A stretch of 64,000 nt of DNA from Voacanga thouarsii (taxonomy: Eukaryota > Streptophyta > Magnoliopsida > Gentianales > Apocynaceae), in NCBI GenBank assembly GCA_026120185.1, contig JANUWF010001625.1, forward strand, positions 1,116,001 through 1,180,000. Reading direction: 5' to 3'. The notes under the pieces were generated by a model. That model made no database searches and had not been told where the DNA came from. It worked only from the letters and a program-made list of their open reading frames with translations. Position 1 is the stretch's first letter, and each line of letters opens with the position of its first letter. Both the position numbers and the translations under genes were made by a program. This document shows, in pieces, positions 47,576-58,620 of this stretch.

Positions 47576-49142
47576 CATCATTTAAGATTTAGCATGAATA
47601 ATTTTATTTAAGGATTGGAGTTTTCGGCCTTTGTATCCCATAAGTAGAACTAGGAGTGTTGTCCTAGGGGAGACATGAAGGGAATGTTCTAGTTCTATTC
47701 TTGTGCCTAAAAAGAATTCTTAAAGTATTCATGTCTTTCTACTCTCTAGCTTGCCTTAATTCATTATCAATTAAGTTGTTCAATTTATCCAAAGCCATTT
47801 TTATTTGCAGAAAATTCAGCAAGGTTTATTAACCTTAGAATCTCAAAAATGACTTTTAGAGGATAGAGTATTGGCTGAAAATGGGGAAGGAGTTAACGAA
47901 GGTTCCCAAGAGAATTAATCTCAATGGTTGAATCTTCAAACTTCACTCCATAAGTATTCATCTTCTTCATGGTAGCAATCTGGAAATTTTCCAGCTTCTT
48001 GGTCAAACTAGCTTTCGAAAACTTCAAAAATTTTTCTCACTCAAATACTACCAGAAAAATAGCCAACTTCTTCATCTTGAAGACCGAAATCCTTGGCCAA
48101 AAATCAGACTGCACAAAGGTATGCAAACCCGGAAAAAAATCCTTGACAATTTTGCAGCTTAGCAGGCCAAAAACCAAGCTGTTTCTTCTAGCCTTAAACC
48201 AGTAATTCACCTTTATCTTTCCTCCATAATGAAGGCTAAAGAACCCTCAATACCTCTTCAAACTCACTGCAAATCAGCTGGAACATTGCAGAAAAAAACT
48301 GCACAAAAATTCCAGCAAACTATTCGAATGAACAACCAGAAATTCCAGCCTTGCTCCCTCTTCAAACCTTGTCCGAAACTCACTTCAATTTTCTGTGAAA
48401 CCAACCTTAGTCAGCCATGAACTGAACTTCCTCACCTCCTCCATTGATATGCATGAAATGAACACCATAGCCACTCCTTAAATTCCTCCATCAATTACTC
48501 CAATCAAGTTCACAATTAGAATTCAAAATTTCAGCAAATTGCTCCATGAAAACTTCCATGAATTAAGCTTTAAATAGCCAGAAATTCTCCCACCCTTACA
48601 CTTAGAATTTTGGCCACCCTATAGCTTCTTCAAACCTCATTTGCCTCAGCAAAACCCCAGCAAAATCCAGTCGGCCATGGTAGCTCCAAAGAACCTCCAT
48701 CAATCAAACCACTCTACCATATCTTCTACCTCAATTCACTCCATGAATTACTCCTTTTGAAATTCAATTGATGAGATTTCCTTCTTCTTCCTAATCTAAA
48801 AATTCAATCACAAGAATCCCCTAACCATTCGGCCAACATCTTTTCGCAAAATTCGTCCAGCTTTCTCTCCATTCTCTCTATTTCTCCAAGAACACACATC
48901 ACCATCCTCCAAGCCTAAGACCATTTCAAACCTCTCCAATCCATTCCAAAAACACCAGATCACGTCTACTCACCGTCTAGAGTCCATTTCTATGTTTTAT
49001 AACATCAAACATCGAAAACAAATTTCTGCTATCGAATAAAAAACTAGAATTTTTCTTGAAGATTCAAGAACTCTCTCAAGGTAACCAAGAATGATTTTGA
49101 TCATCTTCTTTCCATTAATCTTTAAACATAATATACTAATAT

Positions 49143-49177
49143 TCTCTCTCTGTCTCTCTATCTCTCTCTCTCTCTCA
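49143..49177 (+). repeat. CT microsatellite of X copy F
   Basis: A CT run with a few interruptions, in the family's standard place, 60 bp after CAAGGTAACC. Confidence 0.88.
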
Positions 49178-50705
49178 GTCGAAATGGTTGTTTCAACCAT
49201 GACCGTTTCTCTTCTTCTTCCTTGGGCGATTCAAACCTCTTACGCGTGTGGATCTTCAACAAGATTGTCATCAACCAAGTATTTATCTTTAACCCTCTTT
49301 TCAACTCTAAAAATCATGTCTCTTAGATGTTATTAGAAAGGATAGAATATGATTGGAGATTGAGTACGTGTTTCTACGAAGGAGTTAAGATTGGAGCATA
49401 AGGATGTTTTGTCATGGTTGAGTGTTATGATATTTTGTGGTTTGATGCATGCTCTTCATGTCTTGAGTAAGTATGGATGATTAAGCATGATAGATATTAT
49501 GTCACCTTTGGTGAATAGGGTTTTATGTTTTTGTATTCTTGTTGAAGCCATGTATATGATTATGCTTAGTAGAGATTTAGCCATATGCTAGTAGGTATGG
49601 ATTTAAGCATTTATTCATGAATGGAATGGTTTGATGATTGATGTTGGATTTTATGTTCATGATTATTATTAACAATAGGAGAATTATGATCATGACCTTG
49701 TTGATCCTAAGATATTTTAATTAGCCAATTTTATTACGTTAATCAAAATTAAGACTATATTTTCCCTCAATAATTTTGAAAACCCTAAGAAGCCTTGGAG
49801 TTGGAATATTAAATAAAATAGAGATATTTTAACCAAATAAATTATATCTTTTGTTAAAAATAATATATATATAAATATTTATATATAATAATATTAAATA
49901 AGGCCTTTTATATAAATAATAATAATAATAATAATAGGTAAAATATTGATCTAGTAGGTCATATATTCATAAATACTATTGAAATCTATTTAGTATCTTT
50001 TGATCAAGATTTATTAAAATTTACTTATTATTAATTTCATTTATTAGTTATTTTCTAACTATTAATTATTAATTAAGGGATTAGTAATAATTTATTATTT
50101 ATTTTAATAATATCATCTAGGACTTAGGATGCTTCATCAAATAAACCCTAATTTATTAATAACAATGATTTATATTTGAACCTATAACCTCTTAGTAATT
50201 ATTTTACAACTCTTAGTTATTTTATAATCAAGCTAAACTTATTATTATTTTTTTTTTATAAAACCTTTATCATCTAACCTTTAAGCTTAGGACATTAGGG
50301 TCATGATCATAATAAGTTGAACTAGGATTATTTATGGAAGCGAATTTGGCTTGAGGTTAATTATGGTTTGTATTTACACCAGGCGGGGTTAGGTCAACTT
50401 TGGAAGATCTTTGATTTAGCTCGAGCAAAGGATCAGGTAAGTCTAGCATAAAACTTATTTGATGACAAAAGGTTACTATGGCAAGCTAAACGCGGAGTGT
50501 ATGGACACTCATTTTATAAAGGCAATTGAGGAATGATTCTTTCCTTGTTTCAGTCAAGCAAATTATTTAAAAATCAACAAGTAGTTTTACTTAAACACCA
50601 AACTCTTTCTAAAACTAACATTGACACGAACTTTAGAAACCCTTAATTGCTATTTCCAAATAAAGCGATGTTTTATCAGTTTTCTCCTAAGTAGGACAAT
50701 CAACG

Positions 50706-51015
50706 TTGAGTACTTAATAATAGTAGGCTAGTAGTACTAGTTTTGAAGAGCAAGAGCGAGTCTTTTGGCAGGAGGCCACCTCCAGAAGATTAACTCAACT
50801 TGGAGAAGCGACAGTACTGCTTAGTCATGCCGGTCTGAGTTAGCAAGTTTCAATCATGTGGACTGTGTGTTTCTGGAGTGGACAACCGGTATGTTTGGTG
50901 TAGAGAATGAGGAGTATCTAACCTGGTAAGCCGTACACCTACCTTTTGTCAGTCTGCACAAAGTGTGGTATTCTAACCGTTGTGTGGTCATGGGGCCCAA
51001 CGTGTGGTAACCCAT
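50706..51015 (+). other. Structured LTR module of X copy F
   Basis: Palindrome reduced to TTGAGTACTTAA. The large stem has GGAGG-CCA-CCTCC. The next hairpin is GGTAAG/CCTACC with loop CCGTACA. Then GTCAG and a weakened right arm. The last hairpin has perfect CATGGG/CCCATG arms around CCAACGTGTGG. Confidence 0.55.
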
Positions 51016-51489
51016 GGTCTCCCTTTCGAGTGGTTGATTTGATTGTGCACATGTATGGTTGGAAAAGCAAAACGCCACTCATTATTTTTAACATTGCCTA
51101 ATACTTACCAATACATTTTCTTATGAAGTTTATACAACTTGCATACATGAACTGTTTTACCTTAAATACTCAAAGCACACACGGACTTACTGAGATTTTT
51201 ATCTCATCACCATTTATGCCATTTTTCAAGTCGATCCTACTGTGGGGATGAGTAGCAAGAATGTTGCTTGCTTGAAGACTCTTGTTGTTTATTTTATATG
51301 TCGCTTTGAGAGATGATAATGAACAATTTATTTTGGATTTGTTCTTGCATTTTTGGGTTGTAATAAGTTTTAATTTTAAAGTAGTGTTTTATTTTCGTTT
51401 ATGTGTCCTAGTTATAAAGACCCCTTATCCTTTGGACGGGGCGACATCCCCGACCCTGTTTGGCCTATGTAGTGGGGTGTTACAGACTC

Positions 51490-51757
51490 GCAAGAAGATG
51501 AGAGAGGATTTGAGGAACAATTGCCCAATGTGATGGGGAAATTTTTTTATTCTATTCTAGGCTCTAATAATTCTAATTTTTCTTTGTCACATGAATTTAT
51601 AGGTACCTCTCCACTCATGGAGCCTAATAATACTATTGATGATGTGTTAAATTTACCATACCTCAAAGAGTTGGATCTTTCAATGCTTCATCATAATAAG
51701 TCCTTGGAGGGTGCTGGTAATTTTTACCCTTTATCCATTCAAATGGTGGTAACTTAG
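51490..51757 (+). pseudogene. ORF after the Athila primer site, right part
   Basis: Continues the ORF of 47021-47268 in the same frame after the F insertion, and ends with TAG at 51755-51757. It is rich in Asn, Ser and Leu. Further frames downstream (51775-51990) may be a frameshifted continuation, with PSLKENFNCDKS and NLICMSKKV. I recognise no domain. The element seems to have lost the usual gag, protease and RT after this point. Confidence 0.5.
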
Positions 51758-52071
51758 TTTTTGTAGACCATAATTTGAAAAGCAAGGATTTCTTGATCCC
51801 ATCTTTAAAACCTACATTACCATCTTTAAAAGAGAATTTTAATTGTGACAAATCTTTTAAAGGTATAAGTGGTGATTCTAATATTTATACACTTTTTAGG
51901 TATAATTTAAATCTTTGTATTGGGAACTTGATTTGTATGTCTAAAAAGGTGCAACGGAAGGGGGGGCCATGTATTTACATTCATTGCAACTAATATTTTC
52001 CACAAACCCTCCATTTTTCAAAACCCTCTCTTATTTCTACTTTCATCATGCCTACCTTTTTCAATAAAGTG
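51758..52071 (+). other. Remnant internal sequence up to an inversion point
   Basis: About 300 bp of decayed internal sequence. Somewhere in 51990-52072 the sequence switches to an inverted copy of the element head. I see no gene or clear junction motif. Confidence 0.4.
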
Positions 52072-52269
52072 TTAGTTTCTTTTACAAATATTTGATGAGG
52101 AAGCATGATGAGTAGAAAGAGTTTGTATCTTTGTTTTATATTTGGAGTTGATAGGTGTTATTTCCCCCAAATAAGGATAATCACTAAAAGCGTCAATTTG
52201 AGCTTGCAAATTTGCTAAATTCTCATCATTGTAACTGCTTTTATCTTGTGCCCAAATGTAATTGTCCAT
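52072..52269 (-). pseudogene. Inverted copy of the Athila first ORF
   Basis: Minus-strand frame of 65 codons that begins MDNYIWAQDKSSYNDENLAN, nearly the same as the ORF starting at 47021, then diverges after about residue 28. It shows a second, inverted element head facing the first one. Confidence 0.65.
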
Positions 52270-52500
52270 GATGATATCAATCTAGTGCTCGAAGAAAAAC
52301 AAAAATGAAATTGAAAATAAAAACACACAAAAATAATAGAAAAAAAAAACACACGAATGAGAAATATTCACAAGCTTTCAAAACACAAAAGTTAGTAGTA
52401 TTTACAAATAAAAAAAAGACTAAATGAACAAGATTCAAGTATTTCCGATAGTGCCCATTGCCGACAAATTCATGAACTCACTGACAAAGGCTAAAAAACT
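52270..52500 (-). mobile_element. Inverted Athila leader and decayed primer site
   Basis: Minus strand aligns with 46805-47020. It keeps GGGCACTATCGGAAA(C/T)ACTTGA, but the primer site is reduced to TTGTCGGCAATGGGC with its centre deleted. Confidence 0.7.
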
Positions 52501-53361
52501 TGATGCGTGTTTTTTAGTGTACAAAATATTACCAACAAAGTGCACAATAAATCAAGCTTTAATTAAAATGATAATGACTAAAACCATACATACAGGCAAG
52601 TATATCCATCATATAAGATATGGAATAACAAGTATCGAATCTACAAGAACTTAGGCTCCCACCTTACTTTAACCAAATCTTTATTGTTTAGCCAATGAAA
52701 GAAAAAGAGATAAATAAAACACTATCCTAATTTATTAGAGAAAAGGTCAGGTACACAAGAAAAGTCACAAAGATAATCAAGGAGTGAGAACAAGAAGAAA
52801 AAACATGTAAATAGATAAAAAAATCCCTGAATACACAATAATGATTAACTAGCTATTCTCTAAATTAATTATTATCTTGGTATCATGAAGGAACTTAAGT
52901 AAGATCCAATCATTTTCCAAGTCATGAACTTACTTATGTAGACTCTAGTTCTTTCCCAATCTATGGAACCACTCTCTTTTAATTAATTTAGTAAATTTTC
53001 CAATCGTACTAAAATAGCCAAAATATGCATTAAATACTTCCTTTAATAATTACCCATATACTCTCTGTGGTAATGAATATGAAATCAGTTAATAATCCTA
53101 TGATCTAAGTGAAATCAACCAATCATTGATCATTTTAGTTCTTTAATCTTAACTTCGTTTCCCAAGTCCATTAAGATCTAAAAATTATGAAATCAATGCA
53201 ATGAACTTCTAACATCGTTTTCCAAGGCAATTAGAAGAAAAGACATCAATAACCAATGAAAACAAGTAATCAAATACCAAGCATAACAATCACTTGATCA
53301 AATAGCTAAAATTAATACAAAGTCATAAATCCAAAAACATCCTCTACACACAATTAAAACA
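52501..53361 (-). mobile_element. Inverted Athila LTR, truncated
   Basis: Starts (plus strand) TGATGCGTG, the reverse of the LTR end. It shares with 43540-44800 (reversed) the tracts for CTTGGGAAAC and the CCATGGATTGGGAAAG region. It breaks off near 53361 where a piece of element M begins. About 0.86 kb of a possible 1.5-2.3 kb remains. Confidence 0.72.
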
Positions 53362-53415
53362 TTAATCTGATAGGAATCAAGTGAACCAAGTAGTTCAAAC
53401 TCAAGAAGGGGGAGT
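53362..53415 (+). mobile_element. Fragment of Gypsy M pol tail and polypurine tract
   Basis: Aligns with 62290-62336 at the 3' end of element M: GATAGGAAT, TAGTT(C/T)AAACT and an AAGAAGGGGGAG tract. It is internal sequence located left of an LTR, so this LTR was once a 3' LTR of another copy or of a tandem unit. Confidence 0.65.
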
Positions 53416-54446
53416 GACAATGCAAGGGCCAATGACAAGATGAAGGACCAAGAGACTCCAAGGTGATATCAAATTGCTCCTACAACCATATTTGATGATG
53501 GAAGGGAATTAGAGTGAAAAAGGCAGTTGTGAACTGAATTTGATGAACGTCCAAGTGGAATCCCAACAATAGCACATGCCTGCACCAAAAGAGGGAGAAA
53601 ACGCTGAAATCCATCTTCCAGTTTCAACCTGGTGCCAGCCCCAGTAGGCACACTTGGCACCAAGTGCATTCTACAAGCCAAAATGCTGGAATTCCAGTGC
53701 TGACTCGGCGCCAGGTCCAACACCTACTCCTGGCTCCAAGTCCAGGTGAACATAGTGCTGGAATTCCAGTGCTGACCTGGTGCTAGGTCCAGAACATCTC
53801 CTGGCACCGGGTCTAGTTAGGCATGACCCCCTATTTTGTTGATTTTTCCTATTTTCTCTGTATTTTCTTTATTTTACACACTTTGTAAAGACCCTTTTAG
53901 CCATTAAATTATCATGGGGCCTTAGTAGTTACTGAGGTAGGGTTAGGGTAGCATAAATACATTTTTTATGATTTGACAATTCAATTCATCTTGCATTATT
54001 TCAAATTGTAAAAGGAGAGCTTTTAAAGGTTTAACCTCCTTATTCATCTTCTTCATGACCTTACTTAGGGATTAGTCCTCCATATATATGAGTCTCTAAA
54101 ACCTTTGGATAATCTAATATGGTTTCTCTTAATTGAGTCTTAGTTATTTTGTTCATCTACAGTCTTATCTTGAATTCAATTACTTGGGTGCCTATAGTTC
54201 TGCTTCTCTTATTCTTGATTTCCTTTGTTGTGTCAAAGATATTTGGCTGAATTTATAGTGGGCCTTGCTATTTTTCTTGTAGGTCTTTGATGTCTTGTTC
54301 TTCAATGGCTTGCTAAGGAATAGTTAAATAGTTTTCTTTCTTGTTTTGCCAAAAATTTCCACTGTTAGGGTTATACTTGCTTAGTCAAGGGTTTTGCCCA
54401 TTTGTTTTCCTTTGTTCCAAAAATTAGCCAATACAAATTTATATCA
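53416..54446 (+). mobile_element. 5' LTR of Gypsy element M
   Basis: Starts TGACAATGCAAGGGCC and ends near TTTATATCA, about 1031 bp. Its start aligns with 62337-62440 (3' LTR). It contains a GC-rich minisatellite (53615-53815) and AT-rich sequence after it. It is followed by a primer site at 54452. Confidence 0.7.
53615..53815 (+). repeat. Minisatellite in the M LTR, about 72-bp unit
   Basis: TGCTGGAATTCCAGTGCTGAC occurs at about 53684 and 53756, with CGGCGCCAGGTCC or a variant after each. A further half unit has GGTGCCAGCCCC. The 3' LTR has a shorter form (62545-62585) with GGCACTGGT repeats. Confidence 0.75.
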
Positions 54447-54451
54447 AAGGG

Positions 54452-54464
54452 TTTAGTATCAGTG
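54452..54464 (+). other. Primer-binding site of element M, decayed tRNA-Met type
   Basis: TTTAGTATCAGTG resembles TTGGTATCAGAGC with three changes. Its place, 5 bp after the LTR end, supports it. Confidence 0.55.
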
Positions 54465-55354
54465 TAAGGAAAGCCTTGATTTTAATAAAAGCTTGACATA
54501 AAGAAAAGGTGCCCTAGAAGTTGAAGAAAAAAAAAAATAGGGGAATCCCGTAACTAAAAAACATGCTCCAAAAAGGTCATAAAATCTTTGTTATATCTTG
54601 ATTTTTCTTTGGGAAAATTGCTCCTTGATATTATTATAATCCTTGGGAACAAATTTGTCTTGTGTTTGTGGTGAAAATGGGCTTCAATATGGGTGAAAAT
54701 GATGGTTGTTCTTAAGTGACAGGATTGCAATCAAGGTGTTTGTTAAATGTTCTATGAGGATATTTGTGGCTGTAGTTGTGAATTTTGACATTCAATTTTC
54801 ATTCCTTGGGATATTGGGACTTGATATCACTCTATTGTTGAAATTCATGCTCATTGAACTCATCTTTGCCATTCTGCATTTGTGGTAGTCTTTTTCATAT
54901 TCCTATCTACTAGTTTTTCTTGTTTCTTGTTTCTTGCTAATTCTTTTTCATTTCTTGTTTAACATTGCTTCCTTATATTATAGTGATTTTTCTTGCACTA
55001 TTTGAGTCCTTGTTCTTTGAAATTCTTACTTGGAAAACTTATTTTCTTAGGGTGCCCAACAAGTGTTTGTTGAAATTCCCCTAAGATCCCATAATTGGAA
55101 AATCCATTGATTTTGTTGATTCACTTGGTTGGACTAAATATTTGGCTATTAGAGAGGATTAGATTGAAAAATAAGGTTTAAGTGTTGAGAAAAAAAGGTA
55201 AGAGGGAGAGATTATCATCAAAAGAGCCAAATAGGGTAAACACGAGTGTAGAGTGAAAACTATTGAGAGTAAACACGTAATGGAGTGAAAAGACGAACTA
55301 CTTCTTTTTATTAATCTCTTTTGTAGGTATAACTCTTTGAGTAATTCCATTGCC
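54465..55354 (+). other. Untranslated leader of element M
   Basis: About 890 bp between the primer site and gag with no supported gene. It includes T-rich sequence, and a purine-rich AGAGTGAAAACTATTG region before gag. Confidence 0.5.
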
Positions 55355-56690
55355 ATGGCCCTTGAACAAGAACTTCATAGACCTAATTCAAGTGGTCCTA
55401 ATAGAATACAAGAAGAACCACTTGATGGTAGGGGTTTGGGAGATGATTTGCAAGATATTATGAGAAATATGCAAAGTAAGTTTTAAAACAAGACAAGGGA
55501 GCTAATGGGGTTGAGGAATCAACATGGAACCTTTTCTACTATTTTACAAATAAGAGGTCAAGATAGATTTGAAGCCCTTGACCCTTGAATAGGGGATAAT
55601 AATGCCTATATTCCTCTATTGAATGCTCAACAAGTTAAATAGTGGGACAAGCACTCTATTAGGAAATTCTAACAAGCTCCCATAAAAGGCGGTAGTCATG
55701 GTATGAGAGGAGAACGAGGTAGGGGTCATGGAAAGAATGGGGAAAACAATCCAAGAGGGATAGAAAGAGAATTTGATAGAGTTGATGAATGGTATGAGGG
55801 AGAATATGGTGATGCATATGGGGAACTTAATAGAGGATGGGGCAATAAAGGAAGTTAAAGAGAAGGAAATGATGAGGATAGGTAGTTGAACCATATCAAG
55901 CTGAAACCAACAACATTCTATAGGAAGAGTGATCCTGAAGCCTATTTTCAATGGGAGAGAAAAATGGAGATATACTTTTAATGCCATACCTATAGTGAAT
56001 GATCCAATGTGAGGGCTAGCTATCTTGGGGTTTGTGGAGTATGCATTCGTTTGGTGGGAACAAGTGGGCAATTAAAGGAGGTAAATAAGAGTAGAAGACG
56101 TGGGCAATTTAAACTTGCTAAAAGATATGATGAGGGTAAGGTTTGTCCCATACCACTACTACCAAGAGCTCTACTAAAGGATTCAATCCCTTAAACAAGG
56201 GAATAAAGGGGTAGAGGACTTTCATAAGGAAATTAAGATGATACTGATAAGAGCTCAAATCTAAGAGGATCCTAGGGTAATAAGGGCTAAATTCTTGGGT
56301 GGATTGCATAGGGAAATAGCTAATTTGGTAGAGTTATACTCCTATGACCGACTTGAGGACCTGCTTCATGCCACCCCCAAGATTGAAAAGTAACTAAAGA
56401 TGAGGACTTTTGCTAAGCCTACATTTTGAAAGTCTAAACACCCTTACCAAGATGCCAATTAAGAAGGAGAATGCTCCTAAACCTTTCCAAATAGAGTACA
56501 ACAAGCCAAAGGACAGATGGAAACCTAGGGAATGGTGGAACAAAGATAAGAGAAAAGCCATGGAAAGACCACAATGTACTAGAAATATCAAGTGCTCCAA
56601 GTGTCTTGGCTATGAGCATACTTCTCGTGAGTGTCTAAGTGGAAGGGTTATATACACTAACCCCTAAGGAGAAGTCATAAACGATGAAGA
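55355..56690 (+). pseudogene. Gag of Gypsy element M
   Basis: Starts at ATG 55355 (MALEQELHRPNSSGPN) and reads in one main sense with many stops. An RG/GN-rich segment (55690-55860) precedes the capsid block LKPTTFYRKSDPEAYFQWE near 55900, a form common in plant Gypsy gag. A HKEIK..LIRAQ-like segment is near 56220. A perfect CX2CX4HX4C zinc knuckle, CSKCLGYEHTSREC, lies at 56593-56634. Gag would package the RNA. Frameshifts near 56000 and 56400 break it. Confidence 0.85.
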
Positions 56691-56869
56691 AGATGAGGAA
56701 GAACAATGTCAAGGAGAGAAAGAAGAAAATATAGAAGAGGGAAGTGATGATGGGAAAGTTGTTGGCCAAGAGTATTCCTTAGTTGGAGTCACGAGAAGAT
56801 CATTGAACTCCTAAGCCATTGAAGACCAATACCATCAATAAAGAGAGAACATATGCTACACAAGGTATC
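56691..56869 (+). other. Gag-protease spacer of element M
   Basis: Acidic Glu/Asp-rich coding remnant (codons for EDEEEQCQ and similar) linking gag and protease, as is usual in this group. Confidence 0.5.
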
Positions 56870-57250
56870 TAATCAACAAGACCCCTTGTAGTATTATTGT
56901 GGATAGTGGAAGTTTCATCAATATGATTAGTTTAAACTTAGTTGATGAGTTGGGAATGAAATGGATTAAACACCCCAAGCCCTACAAGCTATAATGGTTG
57001 AATGATAGTGGAGAATTGAGGGTCAACAAACAAGTCTTGGTGTCTTTTGAGATGAGAAACTACAAAGATAATATACTATGTAATGTGGTGCCTATGCAAG
57101 CAGGTCATTTGCTTTTAGGGAGACCTTGGCAATACGATAGGAGTATAAAGTATGATGAAGGAAAAACACTTATTCTGTTGTTAAGGAGGGATCTAAATTT
57201 ACTCTATCTCTTAGACCCCCAAGTTAAGGGAATAAAGACCAAAAGATCAT
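56870..57250 (+). pseudogene. Aspartic protease of Gypsy element M
   Basis: VDSGSFINMISLNLVDELG near 56895 keeps the Asp-Ser-Gly active site. It is followed by the highly typical NDSGELRVNKQVLVSF, then VVPMQAGHLLLGRPWQYDR. Stops near 56990 and elsewhere break the frame. The protease would cut the polyprotein. Confidence 0.85.
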
Positions 57251-57649
57251 GAGGGAAATAGAAAAGAAAAAGGAAGCACAAGATGCCAAGCAAAAACAAG
57301 AGTTAGAGAGAAAAGAACAAGAGAGGAAAGAGAAAGAATTGAGGGAGAGAATGGGAAGACAAGTGACATTGACCATCATGGATGGGAGTAAGCAAGGATA
57401 AGAGATATGAGGTAAAAGAAGAGTGAATTATTTTGCAAAAGGAAGTGAGATCATAGAAGCAATAGAGGCCAAAGAATTGGTTATTCTTCTTATTTGCAAA
57501 GGATCTTACGTTTTTACTCAAGATTCTACCTTGTCTTTGCCAAGTGAAATTGCAGCCATTCTCCAAAAGTTTGATGATGTCTTCCTAATAGAGGTACCCG
57601 GTGGATTGCCGCCTATAAGAGGAATTGAGTACTAAACAGACCATATGGG
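57251..57649 (+). pseudogene. Start of RT region of element M, then cut off
   Basis: A Lys/Glu/Gln-rich linker (57250-57360) is followed by LPSEIAAILQKFDDVF and EVPGGLPPIRGIEY, the block just before RT in these elements. The sequence then jumps into X copy L near 57650. The RT and RNase H that should follow are missing. Confidence 0.82.
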
Positions 57650-58577
57650 CATATGGCTGGAAATGGCAGCCGAAAATCTGTCCAGAAAATTCTGCCCAGC
57701 GAAAATTCTATGCAGGAAAATTTTCCAGCTTTGTTCCCTATTTCTCTTCCAGCCGAAACACCAACCTTATTCTGCATAAACCTTCCTTAAACCTTCAGTA
57801 ACAGAGCTCCATTGTTCCCCTTAAGCTTCTGCACGAAACTCAGCCATGGCTGTCCGAAAATCTCTCCAACAAATCCCTACAATTATGCTTGATTGATTAC
57901 CAAAATTCCAGCCACCATAGTTTAGCAACTTTCCATAAAATATATCTCAAACAACCTGACCTTCTCTTCACCATTATACTCCATGATTTCAGCCACCCTA
58001 AGCCTCCTTCAACCAGCTCTCATTCAGCCAAAACACTGCCAGAAATTCGTCCACGGCAGACTTCCAAAAGCTCTTCCATAATTAAAGAGATTCTTGTGAT
58101 ATCTAGTTTCCAAATTTGCTTCCCAAAAATATTCTTCAAGGATTGTAACAACTAGCCTTTCATTTTCCCTTACAAATCAGAGAATCAACCTCCTAAACCC
58201 TACAGAAATTCGGCCAACCCTAGTTCTCACAGAATTTCGGCAGTTGCAAATCAAATTCTCTCAAATTCCTTCAACCTTCAAAAACACACACACTACACCA
58301 AGAACAACTACTTCTTCCTTTCACCTAATACCTCTCCAAATCACTTCAAACTACCTCTAAAAATTGCTGATTTCATCTATTCATTGTTGTGAGTCCATCC
58401 GTACTATTTTTAACATCAAACTCCAAAATCCAACTTGCACTTTTGGATAAAAAACCAGAAATTTTGTGAAGGCTTAAGAACACCTTCAAGGTAGGATTAT
58501 TCAATCAACTTCATCTTCGCTAATCTTCAATCTCTAATAAACACATATGTGTTTAAGCATGCTAATAAGCTTTCTTC

Positions 58578-58584
<7 letters not shown>

Positions 58585-58618
<34 letters not shown>
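58585..58618 (+). repeat. CT microsatellite of X copy L
   Basis: CT run at the standard position, followed by GGCCGAACTACTC as in other copies. It generates LSLSLS-type frames that are not genes. Confidence 0.9.

Positions 58619-58620
<2 letters not shown>

Larger units (their letters stand above)
47269..51484 (+). mobile_element. Family X solo LTR, copy F
   Basis: A 4216-bp complete LTR from TGTGAAACCCC to GTGGGGTGTTACA with perfect 5-bp duplications GACTC at 47264-47268 and 51485-51489. It is the best delimited X copy. It carries the tRNA-like segment, CT repeat, AT-rich middle with AAT repeats, structured module and terminal block. No coding was seen. It disrupts an ORF of the underlying Athila-like element. 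Confidence 0.93.

Noticed and set aside
55616..56071. A 151-codon minus-strand ORF
   Set aside because: Antisense to the gag of element M, which is recognisable on the plus strand.
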